From: Bordetella parapertussis
Lineage (GTDB): Bacteria; Pseudomonadota; Gammaproteobacteria; Burkholderiales; Burkholderiaceae_B
Length of the DNA stretch: 12,650 bases
Direction: 5' to 3'
NCBI GenBank assembly: GCA_943331855.1
Contig: CALQNE010000078.1
Coordinates: 1-12,650 of the forward strand
Every line of letters begins with the position of its first letter. Position 1 is the stretch's first letter. Under the pieces are notes generated by a model. The model saw only the letters and a list, made by a program, of their open reading frames with translations, had not been told where the DNA came from and ran no database searches. The position numbers and the translations under genes are program-made. Of this stretch, positions 1 through 7,342 are shown one piece after another.

Positions 1-613
1 GCTCGGTCGCCTCGCGCTGTGCAAACAAACGGGCCAACTCTGCGTAGGCTGAGGCGGTGGCAGTCGTCAGGATCAGAGCGGCCTGCGCCTGCTCGGCAAG
101 CCGCGCTTCAAGCTCTGAGGTTGCCGCCGCCAGTGCAGCGCGATACTTTCCCCAAAAATCGATTTCCCAGGTCATGTTCAGGGCAGCCTGCCCGTACTGA
201 TTCCAACCGCGAGTAACATTCGCATCGGGGGTTAGATAGTTGTAGCTCAACCGCTGAGACGTAAAAACTCCTTGGGCGCTCAGTTGGGGCAACAGCGGCG
301 CCCCTGCAACTTCGGCCACCGCTTGAGCGCGCTGGACACGGGCCTGAGCGATCGCCAGATCGGGAGAGTCTTTGAGCGCCTCAGCCATCAGCTGATTTAA
401 CTGTGTATCGCGGTAGCCCAACCACCATTGCTCAGTGGGCCAAGGGTTCTGTGCCGCCGTAAACGAGGTCGTCGTCGCAAAATCCTGACTTGTTTTTTCG
501 GTAAAACGAGCGTCAGAAACCGGCAGTGGCGCGCAACCAGCGAGCCACCAGACCAAGACCGCGAGCATCAAATACTGAAACAAACCACTGAAGCGAAAAG
601 ATCTTTGTCTCAC
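1..613 (-). CDS. NodT/OprM-family outer-membrane efflux lipoprotein (N-terminal part, cut by window edge)
   Basis: This is the outer-membrane channel subunit of a tripartite RND-type efflux pump. About 204 residues are visible, and the frame stays open to base 1. A lipoprotein signal can be read: a basic start (V-R-Q-R), a hydrophobic stretch, then the lipobox L-A-G-C with the acylated cysteine near residue 27. The mature part has the family's typical start (NPWPTEQWW), a helical segment with repeated Ala/Gln and the motif WEIDFWG at residues 149-155, which is very characteristic of NodT/OprM proteins. The start is uncertain. I chose GTG at 613 because it gives a normal signal peptide. The only ATG close by (568) would remove the basic residues, and there is no strong ribosome site. 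No pump or adaptor gene lies upstream, so these would have to be downstream, to the left of the window. Family identity is firm; the start is not. Confidence 0.85.
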   Translation of the reverse strand, partial: MRQRSFRFSGLFQYLMLAVLVWWLAGCAPLPVSDARFTEKTSQDFATTTSFTAAQNPWPTEQWWLGYRDTQLNQLMAEALKDSPDLAIAQARVQRAQAVAEVAGAPLLPQLSAQGVFTSQRLSYNYLTPDANVTRGWNQYGQAALNMTWEIDFWGKYRAALAAATSELEARLAEQAQAALILTTATASAYAELARLFAQREATE

Positions 614-735
614 AGGCCGCGCACGTGCCTTTTTTCTTGTCGGGATTAAGGCCAGTCGTTTTTTGCATCTGACCCAGAAAGTATGAGTCACAAGATACCA
701 CCTTTTGAGGGTTCTTTCGCCGACCTCCTCTGTTA

Positions 736-783
736 AATCAGACCAAGGCATCAAGCGGTTTTGCGGTCGCAGATCGTCTGATT
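736..783. other. Hairpin in the gap before the aminotransferase gene
   Basis: An 8-base perfect inverted repeat, AATCAGAC (736-743) and GTCTGATT (776-783), encloses a 32-base loop. The loop contains AGCGGTTTTGC at 754-764. A shorter alternative pairing, GACC with GGTC (741-744 and 765-768), is also possible. The structure ends 36 bases before the ATG at 820. It has no T-run after it, so it does not look like an intrinsic terminator. It could be a leader structure or an operator. The rest of the gap 614-819 shows no convincing promoter hexamer pair on either strand. Confidence 0.35.
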
Positions 784-810
784 GTGGTAATTTGCCCCTA
801 TGAAACGCAT

Positions 811-814
811 GGAG
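811..814 (+). promoter_or_regulatory. Ribosome binding site that decides the aminotransferase start
   Basis: GGAG lies 5 bases before the ATG at 820. An in-frame GTG at 784 would add 12 residues but has no comparable site. The protein's family-typical beginning (FHPTGRHFLQIPGP) falls just after the ATG at 820. Confidence 0.75.
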
Positions 815-819
815 TCTTG

Positions 820-2034
820 ATGATTAAGCTTAACTTTCACCCAACTGGCCGTCATTTTTTACAAATTCCGGGCCCCAGTCCTGTGCCAGACCGTGTTCTG
901 CGCGCCATCAGCCTACCCACAATTGACCACCGCGGCCCCGAGTTTGCAGGCTTAGGTCGCAAAGTCATTGACGGCATGCAGGTCATTTTCAAAACCAAAC
1001 AACCCGTCATCATTTATCCGGCCTCTGGCACCGGCGCCTGGGAGGCTGCCCTCGTCAATACCCTGAGTCCTGGCGATCACGTTCTGATGTACGAAACGGG
1101 GCATTTCGCATTTCTTTGGAATAAGCTTGCTACCCGTCTCGGACTAAAGACAGAAGTACTGTCATTTCAAGGCCATGACGATCAATTGCCCGAACTTGCC
1201 GGTTGGCGACGTGGGATCCAGGCTAACCAAATTCATGATCGCCTTGTACAAGACCGTGAACATCGCATCAAAGCCGTTTGCGTTGTGCACAATGAAACGT
1301 CAACCGGGGTCACCTCGGATATCTCTGCAGTGCGCAAAGCGATTGATGATGCCAAACATCCCGCCCTGTTGATGGTAGACACCATTTCAGCTTTGGGTAG
1401 TGCCGACTATCGGCACGATGAATGGGGTGTCGACGTTGCGATGGCTGCCTCACAAAAAGGCTTGATGCTTCCGCCAGGCTTGGGTTTTAACGCCTTGTCT
1501 GCACGTGCGATTGAAGCCTCAAAAACGGCCAAGATGCCCCGTGCCTTTTGGGCTTGGGACGAAGTCATTGACATGAACAAGGGCGGCTACTGGCCCACAA
1601 CCTCAAGTACCAATCTTCTATATGGCTTATCAGAGGTCATCGACATGTTCGCGGCAGAGGGCCTGGACGCCGTTTTTGCGCGCCATCAACGTTGGGCTGC
1701 CGGAGTACGTGCCGCGGTGACCGCCTGGGGCTTACCCATCCAGTGCGCCGACCCAAGCGTGTACTCTCCAATTTTGACGGGCGTCATTACGCCGGTCGGT
1801 GTCGACGCAGATGAGATTCGCAAATTAATTCAACACCGTTTTGATTTGTCGCTTGGCACGGGCCTAGGTAAAGTCAAGGGTCGGATGTTCAGAATTGGGC
1901 ATCTGGGCGATAGCAACGACCTCACGCTGTTGGCCACTCTCGCGGGCGTTGAAATGGGCCTGAAACTCTCGGGCGTGAAACTTGCTGGCAGTGGCGTGCA
2001 AGCTGGCATGGATTATTTCTCGAACGGATCATGA
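820..2034 (+). CDS. sgaA: Serine-glyoxylate aminotransferase (class V, PLP-dependent)
   Basis: This 404-residue cytoplasmic enzyme most likely transfers the amino group of serine (or alanine) to glyoxylate, giving glycine and hydroxypyruvate (or pyruvate). The N-terminus carries GRHFLQIPGPSPVPDRVL followed by TIDHRGPEF, the signature of serine/alanine-glyoxylate aminotransferases. The phosphate-binding region SGTGAWEAAL follows. Asp187 in MVDTISALGS should contact the PLP ring nitrogen, and Lys213 in the motif S-Q-K-G should form the Schiff base. Length is normal for the family. Its stop codon overlaps the start of the FAD/Fe-S dehydrogenase (ATGA), so the two are probably translationally coupled. 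That suggests the dehydrogenase supplies glyoxylate or handles a hydroxyacid in the same route. Alanine-glyoxylate or another class V specificity cannot be excluded. Confidence 0.88.
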   Translation: MIKLNFHPTGRHFLQIPGPSPVPDRVLRAISLPTIDHRGPEFAGLGRKVIDGMQVIFKTKQPVIIYPASGTGAWEAALVNTLSPGDHVLMYETGHFAFLWNKLATRLGLKTEVLSFQGHDDQLPELAGWRRGIQANQIHDRLVQDREHRIKAVCVVHNETSTGVTSDISAVRKAIDDAKHPALLMVDTISALGSADYRHDEWGVDVAMAASQKGLMLPPGLGFNALSARAIEASKTAKMPRAFWAWDEVIDMNKGGYWPTTSSTNLLYGLSEVIDMFAAEGLDAVFARHQRWAAGVRAAVTAWGLPIQCADPSVYSPILTGVITPVGVDADEIRKLIQHRFDLSLGTGLGKVKGRMFRIGHLGDSNDLTLLATLAGVEMGLKLSGVKLAGSGVQAGMDYFSNGS

Positions 2035-5000
2035 GCGTCTTCGCACCAGCAAGGGTGACCGCAGCCTTGCATTTCTTACCCGCGAATGCGGGCGCGAGTT
2101 CCCCACTCGCCAAGCTGCTCTCCAAAGAAATGCGGGGCGATGTCTTGTTTGACGCGGCCTCGCGCGGACGCTATTCAACAGATGCGTCCATCTATCAGAT
2201 CACCCCGATTGGGGTCGTGGTGCCGCGGGATCAAACAGACGTCCTGCGTGCGCTGGACATTGCGCGAGATCAAAAAATAGCCGTGCTGTCGCGCGGAGCG
2301 GGCACGAGTCAGTGTGGTCAGACGGTTGGCGAAGCACTGATCATCGACAACAGTAAATGGCTTTGCAACGTGATTGCCTTTGATGCACACGCGCAAACCA
2401 TCACGGTCGAACCTGGCATGGTGCTTGATCACCTCAATGCCTGGCTTAAGCCCCATGGACTCTGGTTTCCCGTTGATGTCTCAACGAGTGCCCAGTGCAC
2501 CATCGGCGGGATGACCGGCAATAACTCGTGCGGGTCGCGTTCGATCGAATACGGCAATATGGTGCATAACGTGCTGTCCATTGACGCGGTATTGGCCGAT
2601 GGTACACAGGCTCGCTTTGGCTCTTTAACCGAACCCGTGGTGGGCGCGCGCTTACAGAATATTCTAGAAAACCTAAAAACAATTGCTACGCGCGAGCGTG
2701 GCGAACTCGCCGAGCGCATTCCCAAAGTGTTGCGCCGTGTTGCGGGCTACAACATCGACTTATTCGACTGTCAAAATCCCAGAGCCTACACCGATGACGG
2801 CGTTGCCAACCTCGCTCACTTGTTAGTGGGCTCAGAAGGTACGCTTGCGTATAGTCGTCAAATTACGCTCAAGCTCTGCCCTCTTCCCACGCACAAGGTG
2901 TTAGGCGTCGTTAATTTTCAAAGCTTTTACAAGGCGATGGATTCGGCCCAACACATCGTCACACTCAAACCCACTGCGGTCGAACTCGTTGATCGCACCA
3001 TGATCGACCTTGCACTGTCGAACCCCGCATTTCGACCCGTCGTTGAAAAAGCGTTACTTGGCCAGCCCGCCGCGATTTTGCTCGTTGAATTCGCAGGAGA
3101 CGATCAAGCAGCTTTGCTTAAAAAACTTGATGACCTCGACGCCTTATTAAGCGATCACGGGCTACCAAACAGTGTCGTCAAAATGCCTGAAGCCAGCGCC
3201 CAAAAAGCGTTATGGGATGTACGCAAAGCCGGCCTGAACATCATGATGAGCATGAAGGGCGATGGCAAACCCGTTTCGTTCGTTGAAGACTGTGCAGTGC
3301 CACTTGAGCATCTTGCTCAATACACCGAACGTCTGACAGAAGTGTTTCATCGTTATGGTACCGAGGGCACTTGGTATGCGCACGCCAGCGTCGGCACGCT
3401 ACATGTGCGCCCAATTTTAGATATGCGTCGTGATGGCGCGGTCAAGATGCGTGCAATCGCCGAAGAAACTTCAGCCTTAGTTCGTGAATACAAAGGTGCA
3501 TTTTCGGGTGAGCACGGCGACGGCCTGTGCCGAGGCGAATGGATTTCGTGGCAATACGGGCCGCGTATCCACCAGGCTTTTACAGAAATCAAAGCCCTCT
3601 TTGACCCTGACGATCGTTTCAATCCAGACAAGATGATTCATCCCCCAAAAATGGATGATCGCAGTAATTTTCGGTATGCCCCTGGCTACCAAGTCCCGCC
3701 GCTTCAGACTGGGCTAGACTGGTCAAGCTGGAACGTCCTACGCGATCCGTTAACAGGCGTTGAGACGCAGGCTGGCACCGGTTTAGACTTAAGTAATGGC
3801 TTAGCTTCTGCTGTCGAGATGTGCAACAACAATGGCCATTGCCGCAAGTTTGATGCAGGCACAATGTGCCCAAGCTATCGAATTACCAAAGACGAACAAC
3901 ATGTCACGCGCGGTCGTGCGAATACGTTGCGCCTTGCCTTATCAGGTCAAATCGGTGATGCCGGATTAGCCAGCCCAGAAGTAAAAGAGGCGTTAGACCT
4001 TTGTGTATCTTGCAAAGGCTGTAAACGTGACTGCCCCACAGGCGTCGATATGGCCAAGATCAAAATTGAAGCCCGTGCCGCCTGGGCGAACAAACATGGC
4101 TTAACACTACGCGAACGTTTAATCGCCTTTATGCCGCACTACGCGCCATGGGCCAGTCGCTTCGGCACAATCCTGGGTTTGGCTGAGGCGATTCCGTTCG
4201 TCGGTTCTTTAGCCAAGCGCGCAATGGGATTTGCAAGTACACGCTCCCTGCCAAAATTTAAAAAACCTTTCTTAAACAACTCCACCCCCACCGCTAAAGC
4301 CCCCCTCACTTCCGGCAAAGACGTTTTGCTGTTTGTCGATACGTTCAGCAATTACCTTGAATCCGAAAATGCGCGTGCAGCCCAACAGGTCTTGCAAGCC
4401 GCAGGGTATACCGTGCACTTGAATGTTCGTGCAGGCGAACGCCCACTATGCTGTGGTCGCACCTTTTTATCAGCCGGGCTCATTGAACAAGCCAAAGCTG
4501 AAGCGCGTCGAACGCTTGACACGCTCATGCCTTTTGTCTCACAGGGCATTGCCATCGTGGGACTCGAACCTTCCTGTTTATTAACGCTGCGCGACGAGTT
4601 TTTGCACTATGGCTACGGCGAGGCCGCTCAGCAGCTTGCCAAACATGCATTTTTATTTGAAGAATTTTTAGTGCGTGAACAAAAAGCGGGCCGCTTTAAA
4701 CTTGCGCTTGCGCCAATTGACTATAACAATGCTCTGCTACATGGTCACTGTCATCAAAAAGCCTTTGACGCACTAACACCCGTACAAACGGTCTTAAGCT
4801 GGATCCCCGAGCTTAAGGTGTCGACTGTTGAATCGTCGTGTTGCGGAATGGCGGGCAGCTTTGGTTACGAAGCCGAACATCATCAGGCATCGATGCAAAT
4901 GGCTGAACTCTCATTATTACCGGCGGTACGCAATCGAGCCGCGAGCACCGTGGTGGTTGCAGACGGCACGAGCTGTCGGCATCAAATTCACGATGGTACA

Positions 5001-5054
5001 GACGTCGATGCCATACATACTGCACGACTCTTAGCGCAAGCGTTAAAGTCTTAA
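2031..5054 (+). CDS. FAD-linked 2-hydroxyacid dehydrogenase fused to Fe-S/CCG module (GlcD-GlpC type, YdiJ-like)
   Basis: This 1007-residue fusion oxidises a 2-hydroxyacid through FAD and passes electrons to iron-sulfur and CCG domains. A PCMH-type FAD-binding domain spans about residues 55-280, with SRGAGTSQCGQ at 87-97 and CTIGGMTGNNSCGS at 156-169. The FAD-oxidase C-terminal domain follows and contains SGEHGDGLCR at 492-501. Two Fe-S motifs come next: C598-x5-C604 with C613-P, then CxxCxxCxxxCP with C658, C661, C664 and C668. Two CCG modules end the protein: CCG at 807-809 with C849, and GHCHQK (C907) with CCG at 937-939. All expected cysteines are present. Architecture and length match E. 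coli YdiJ (about 1018 residues), a D-2-hydroxyglutarate dehydrogenase. The substrate here is unknown; coupling to the aminotransferase makes glycolate, glycerate or another short hydroxyacid attractive. No strong ribosome site precedes it, which fits coupling. Confidence 0.9.
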   Translation: MSVFAPARVTAALHFLPANAGASSPLAKLLSKEMRGDVLFDAASRGRYSTDASIYQITPIGVVVPRDQTDVLRALDIARDQKIAVLSRGAGTSQCGQTVGEALIIDNSKWLCNVIAFDAHAQTITVEPGMVLDHLNAWLKPHGLWFPVDVSTSAQCTIGGMTGNNSCGSRSIEYGNMVHNVLSIDAVLADGTQARFGSLTEPVVGARLQNILENLKTIATRERGELAERIPKVLRRVAGYNIDLFDCQNPRAYTDDGVANLAHLLVGSEGTLAYSRQITLKLCPLPTHKVLGVVNFQSFYKAMDSAQHIVTLKPTAVELVDRTMIDLALSNPAFRPVVEKALLGQPAAILLVEFAGDDQAALLKKLDDLDALLSDHGLPNSVVKMPEASAQKALWDVRKAGLNIMMSMKGDGKPVSFVEDCAVPLEHLAQYTERLTEVFHRYGTEGTWYAHASVGTLHVRPILDMRRDGAVKMRAIAEETSALVREYKGAFSGEHGDGLCRGEWISWQYGPRIHQAFTEIKALFDPDDRFNPDKMIHPPKMDDRSNFRYAPGYQVPPLQTGLDWSSWNVLRDPLTGVETQAGTGLDLSNGLASAVEMCNNNGHCRKFDAGTMCPSYRITKDEQHVTRGRANTLRLALSGQIGDAGLASPEVKEALDLCVSCKGCKRDCPTGVDMAKIKIEARAAWANKHGLTLRERLIAFMPHYAPWASRFGTILGLAEAIPFVGSLAKRAMGFASTRSLPKFKKPFLNNSTPTAKAPLTSGKDVLLFVDTFSNYLESENARAAQQVLQAAGYTVHLNVRAGERPLCCGRTFLSAGLIEQAKAEARRTLDTLMPFVSQGIAIVGLEPSCLLTLRDEFLHYGYGEAAQQLAKHAFLFEEFLVREQKAGRFKLALAPIDYNNALLHGHCHQKAFDALTPVQTVLSWIPELKVSTVESSCCGMAGSFGYEAEHHQASMQMAELSLLPAVRNRAASTVVVADGTSCRHQIHDGTDVDAIHTARLLAQALKS

Positions 5055-5092
5055 GCCGCAAGTCCTTTTTATTGTTTTTTTTGAGCATCAAC

Positions 5093-5710
5093 ATGACCAG
5101 TCAGATCAACACCCTAATCGAACAACGCATTTCAGCCAATCAGTTTGATCCCACCAAAGATCTCAGCGCAGCGCAAATCAAAGAACTTATCCGGCTTGCA
5201 ACGCGCGCACCCACAGCTTTCAATTTTCAAAATTGGAAATTCATTGCAGTGCAATCTAAAGAAGCCAAAGAACGCTTAAAAGCAGTCTCGTATGGCCAAC
5301 AAAAAATTGTTGATGCTTCAGTCACCTTTATCGTTTGCGGCACTCTCGAAGCGCACAAAACACTTTCGAAGGCGCTCAAACCCTCAGTAGAGGCTGGACT
5401 CATTGATCAAGCCATGCACGATAGCTGGGTGGCGATGGCAGCGGGTGGTCACGAAAACAATCCTGAACGCCAACGCGATGAAGCAATTCGCTCGGCGTCG
5501 ATGGGGGCCATGACATTAATGTTGGCCGCGCAAGGCATGGGTCTGGTCACAGGGCCAATGATTGGCTTTGTTCCTGCAGATGTATCGCGTGAGTTTAAGC
5601 TCTCTGCTAACGATATCCCGGCGATGTTAGTTGCCGTGGGTTACGAGGCACCGGGCAACTGGCCGCAGAAGCCTCGCTTGCCCGTTGAAGACGTATTAAC
5701 AATCGTTTAG
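5093..5710 (+). CDS. Nitroreductase-family FMN flavoprotein
   Basis: A 205-residue protein of the nitroreductase fold, a dimeric FMN enzyme that uses NAD(P)H. Substrates in this family range from nitro compounds to quinones and enones. The FMN-binding N-terminal segment is clear: RLATRAPTAFNFQNWKFI at about 34-51, the local version of the usual R-x-S-P-S-x-x-N-x-Q-P-W. The glycine-rich GMGLVTGPMIGF at 148-159 and a C-terminal GYEAPGNWPQKPRLP complete the pattern. I chose ATG 5093 over the upstream in-frame ATG at 5072, because the added residues (MFFLSIN) come from a T-rich tract and do not resemble the family. The gene starts 38 bases after the dehydrogenase stop and probably shares its transcript. 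The T-rich gap (5066-5082) weakly suggests partial separation. The link to glyoxylate metabolism is not obvious. Confidence 0.85.
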   Translation: MTSQINTLIEQRISANQFDPTKDLSAAQIKELIRLATRAPTAFNFQNWKFIAVQSKEAKERLKAVSYGQQKIVDASVTFIVCGTLEAHKTLSKALKPSVEAGLIDQAMHDSWVAMAAGGHENNPERQRDEAIRSASMGAMTLMLAAQGMGLVTGPMIGFVPADVSREFKLSANDIPAMLVAVGYEAPGNWPQKPRLPVEDVLTIV

Positions 5711-5731
5711 GTCGAACGTATTTGATCAGCC

Positions 5732-5764
5732 CAGTCGATCAGCGGTTTTGCCGACGATCGACTG
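5732..5764. other. Hairpin between convergent genes (possible bidirectional transcription end)
   Basis: A perfect 9-base inverted repeat, CAGTCGATC (5732-5740) and GATCGACTG (5756-5764), surrounds a 15-base loop. Inside the loop, CGG (5743-5745) and CCG (5751-5753) can add 3 pairs. It fills most of the 66-base gap between the nitroreductase stop and the lyase stop, where a shared terminator is expected. No T-run follows on either strand, so it is not a classic intrinsic terminator. The loop shares AGCGGTTTTGC with the hairpin at 736-783. Confidence 0.5.
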
Positions 5765-5776
5765 AGAGCATTCGCA

Positions 5777-6640
5777 TTAGGCTAAAAGACCCAGGCGCTT
5801 GGCAAGCGCCACTGTGTGCTCTGCCTCAGTAATAAACGGCCCATCAATGAGTCGGCCATCCACGACAAAAGCACCCACCCCTTCAGCGAGTTTTTTGCTT
5901 GTCGCCTCGAGCACTCTGACCGCATGGGCAATCGCAGCATCGGTTGGCCGAAACACCTCGTTAACAAGAGCAATCTGTGTCGGGTGAATGCAACTTTTAC
6001 CTGCGAAACCCAAACGCTGCGCAGCTTGCGCATCGAGCTTGAACGCTTCAGGATGAGCAATGTCAACAAAGGCCCCATCGTACGCGTGTACACCTGCCTC
6101 ACCCGCGGCAAAACGCACGGCAACACGCACAGCTTGTAAGGCGGCAGGCTCGCAAGAGACGATCCCCAGTGGCGCCAATAAATCACCAAAACCAATCTGC
6201 AAGCCCACCACCCGTGAATGCGCACAGGCTAACTCTGCAGCGCGCCGTAATCCTTTCGGCGATTCAATATTGACCAAAATACCGATCGGCCTCTTCAAGC
6301 CCCGTTCCGCCTCGAGGCGCTCAAGCTGAGCCGCAACCGCTCGAATCGTATCGGGATCTTGCGCCATCGGAATATTTACTACATGGGTCGCCGCGCAAAC
6401 GACGGCCTCGAGATCGGCAACAAAATGAGGCGTATCTACTGCATTGATTCGGACAACAATCAATTTTTGGTGGGTTGATAAATCTTCTTTAAACAACGTT
6501 TGCAGCGCGGTGCGTGCAGCAGGTTTGCTACGTTCTTCAACTGCGTCCTCAAGGTCAAAAGAAATCGCATCGGCGGCGCTCGCCAGCGCCTTTGCAAACA
6601 GCTCAGGCCGCGAAGCCGGTACAAATAATTTACTACGCAT
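5777..6640 (-). CDS. HpcH/HpaI aldolase/citrate lyase family protein (CitE-like CoA-ester lyase)
   Basis: A 287-residue TIM-barrel enzyme of the CitE group. Members cleave or hydrolyse acyl-CoA esters such as citramalyl-CoA or malyl-CoA, giving acetyl-CoA plus pyruvate or glyoxylate. The N-terminus (MRSKLFVPASRPELF) is typical and binds the CoA side. SFDLEDAV at 27-34, Arg64 in V-R-I-N, Glu126 in NIESPKG and Asp153 in GFGDLLAP match the expected substrate and Mg2+ ligands. GKSCIHPTQI at 214-223 is the conserved C-terminal signature. It is a free-standing protein of normal length, without citrate lyase alpha or gamma subunits nearby, so true citrate lyase is unlikely. A good ribosome site (AAAGGA) lies before the ATG. 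It is the last gene of the minus-strand unit, 18 bases after the isochorismatase stop, so it probably acts on that pathway's product after CoA activation. No CoA ligase or transferase is visible. Confidence 0.87.
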   Translation of the reverse strand: MRSKLFVPASRPELFAKALASAADAISFDLEDAVEERSKPAARTALQTLFKEDLSTHQKLIVVRINAVDTPHFVADLEAVVCAATHVVNIPMAQDPDTIRAVAAQLERLEAERGLKRPIGILVNIESPKGLRRAAELACAHSRVVGLQIGFGDLLAPLGIVSCEPAALQAVRVAVRFAAGEAGVHAYDGAFVDIAHPEAFKLDAQAAQRLGFAGKSCIHPTQIALVNEVFRPTDAAIAHAVRVLEATSKKLAEGVGAFVVDGRLIDGPFITEAEHTVALAKRLGLLA

Positions 6641-6658
6641 GCAACTATCCTTTAGATT

Positions 6659-7342
6659 TTATTTTTTGAATGTATTCAAATACTGAACAACCTCAGCCAC
6701 GGTTGTCACATCAGCAAATTGGCGATCCATATCAAATAACGAAATCGCATGCGAAACAGGGATTCGATCAAACACGGCTTCTTGAGGAACAATCGCACGC
6801 AGATTATATGAAGCCGCATCAAACACAGTAGCTCGAATGCAATTGCTAGTGGCCCCACCAACAATAATGACCGTGTCAATGCCTCGCTCTGTCAAATAGC
6901 CCAACAAAGGAGTGCCGTGAAAACCACTTGGTTTCTTTTTAACAAACACAATGTCGCGAGACACGGGGGTCAATTGATCCACCAGTTCAGCCCCGAGCGA
7001 ACCTGCCAAGCACCAATGCTCAGACTCTAGCAAATCGCGTTTATTTCGGTAAACGCCCATATCGTTACCAGAGCGATCTATTTCAAAGAGTGTAAAAAAA
7101 CAAGGCACCTGGGCGAGCTGAGCGGCCTGAACCACCTTGCTAATCTGCCCAACAGCAGTGCGCCCGACTTCGCCACAACTTGAGGGCCACGCCTGGTCTT
7201 GACCGGCGACGCCAACCATATATTTTTGAGCATCGATGACAAGAATCGCCGGCTTAACGCCAAAGCCCATTCGACGACCGAATTTTCCACGCGCCAAGAC
7301 TGCGCGGTCTTGTTCATTTAAATAAGAATCCCATGGCGTCAT
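6659..7342 (-). CDS. Isochorismatase-family cysteine amidohydrolase (N-carbamoylsarcosine/maleamate amidase-like)
   Basis: A 227-residue cytoplasmic hydrolase of the isochorismatase-like fold that probably releases ammonia from an amide or N-carbamoyl group. The catalytic triad can be read: Asp37 in VIDAQ, a lysine within K135-K137 in VKKKPSGF, and Cys168 in GATSNCIRATV. The pieces KPSGFHGTPLLGYL and the downstream FDRIPVSHAISLFDMD are like N-carbamoylsarcosine amidase and maleamate amidohydrolase rather than true isochorismatase. The usual T-S-G-C is T-S-N-C here. AAGGGG lies 8 bases before the start. The ATG overlaps the amidase stop by 4 bases (ATGA), so the two are translationally coupled and probably act in succession: the amidase opens one amide bond and this enzyme removes the next. 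The exact substrate cannot be told. Confidence 0.87.
   Translation of the reverse strand: MTPWDSYLNEQDRAVLARGKFGRRMGFGVKPAILVIDAQKYMVGVAGQDQAWPSSCGEVGRTAVGQISKVVQAAQLAQVPCFFTLFEIDRSGNDMGVYRNKRDLLESEHWCLAGSLGAELVDQLTPVSRDIVFVKKKPSGFHGTPLLGYLTERGIDTVIIVGGATSNCIRATVFDAASYNLRAIVPQEAVFDRIPVSHAISLFDMDRQFADVTTVAEVVQYLNTFKK
6665..6683. repeat. AT-rich palindrome at the end of the isochorismatase gene
   Basis: Two overlapping palindromes are present: TTTGAAT-GT-ATTCAAA (6665-6680) and GTATT-CA-AATAC (6672-6683). They cover the last codons of the isochorismatase gene, about 25-40 bases before the lyase start. The second is nearly the same as the palindrome at 9073-9085 but has a 2-base rather than 1-base centre. 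It is partly constrained by coding sequence, so it may be chance. Confidence 0.3.

Noticed and set aside
428..649. 73-residue plus-strand frame at the left end
   Set aside because: It lies antisense to the efflux lipoprotein start, and its product is rich in Arg without domain features.
784..819. Upstream GTG start for the aminotransferase
   Set aside because: The 12 added residues match nothing in the family, and the GTG overlaps the edge of a hairpin. GGAG sits at the right distance before ATG 820.
5064..5084. T-rich tract after the dehydrogenase as an intrinsic terminator
   Set aside because: The runs of T are not preceded by a GC-rich hairpin, and the next gene follows at once on the same strand.
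5782..6225. 147-residue open frame in another frame of the lyase gene
   Set aside because: It overlaps the lyase on the same strand, has no family motif and no ribosome site of note.
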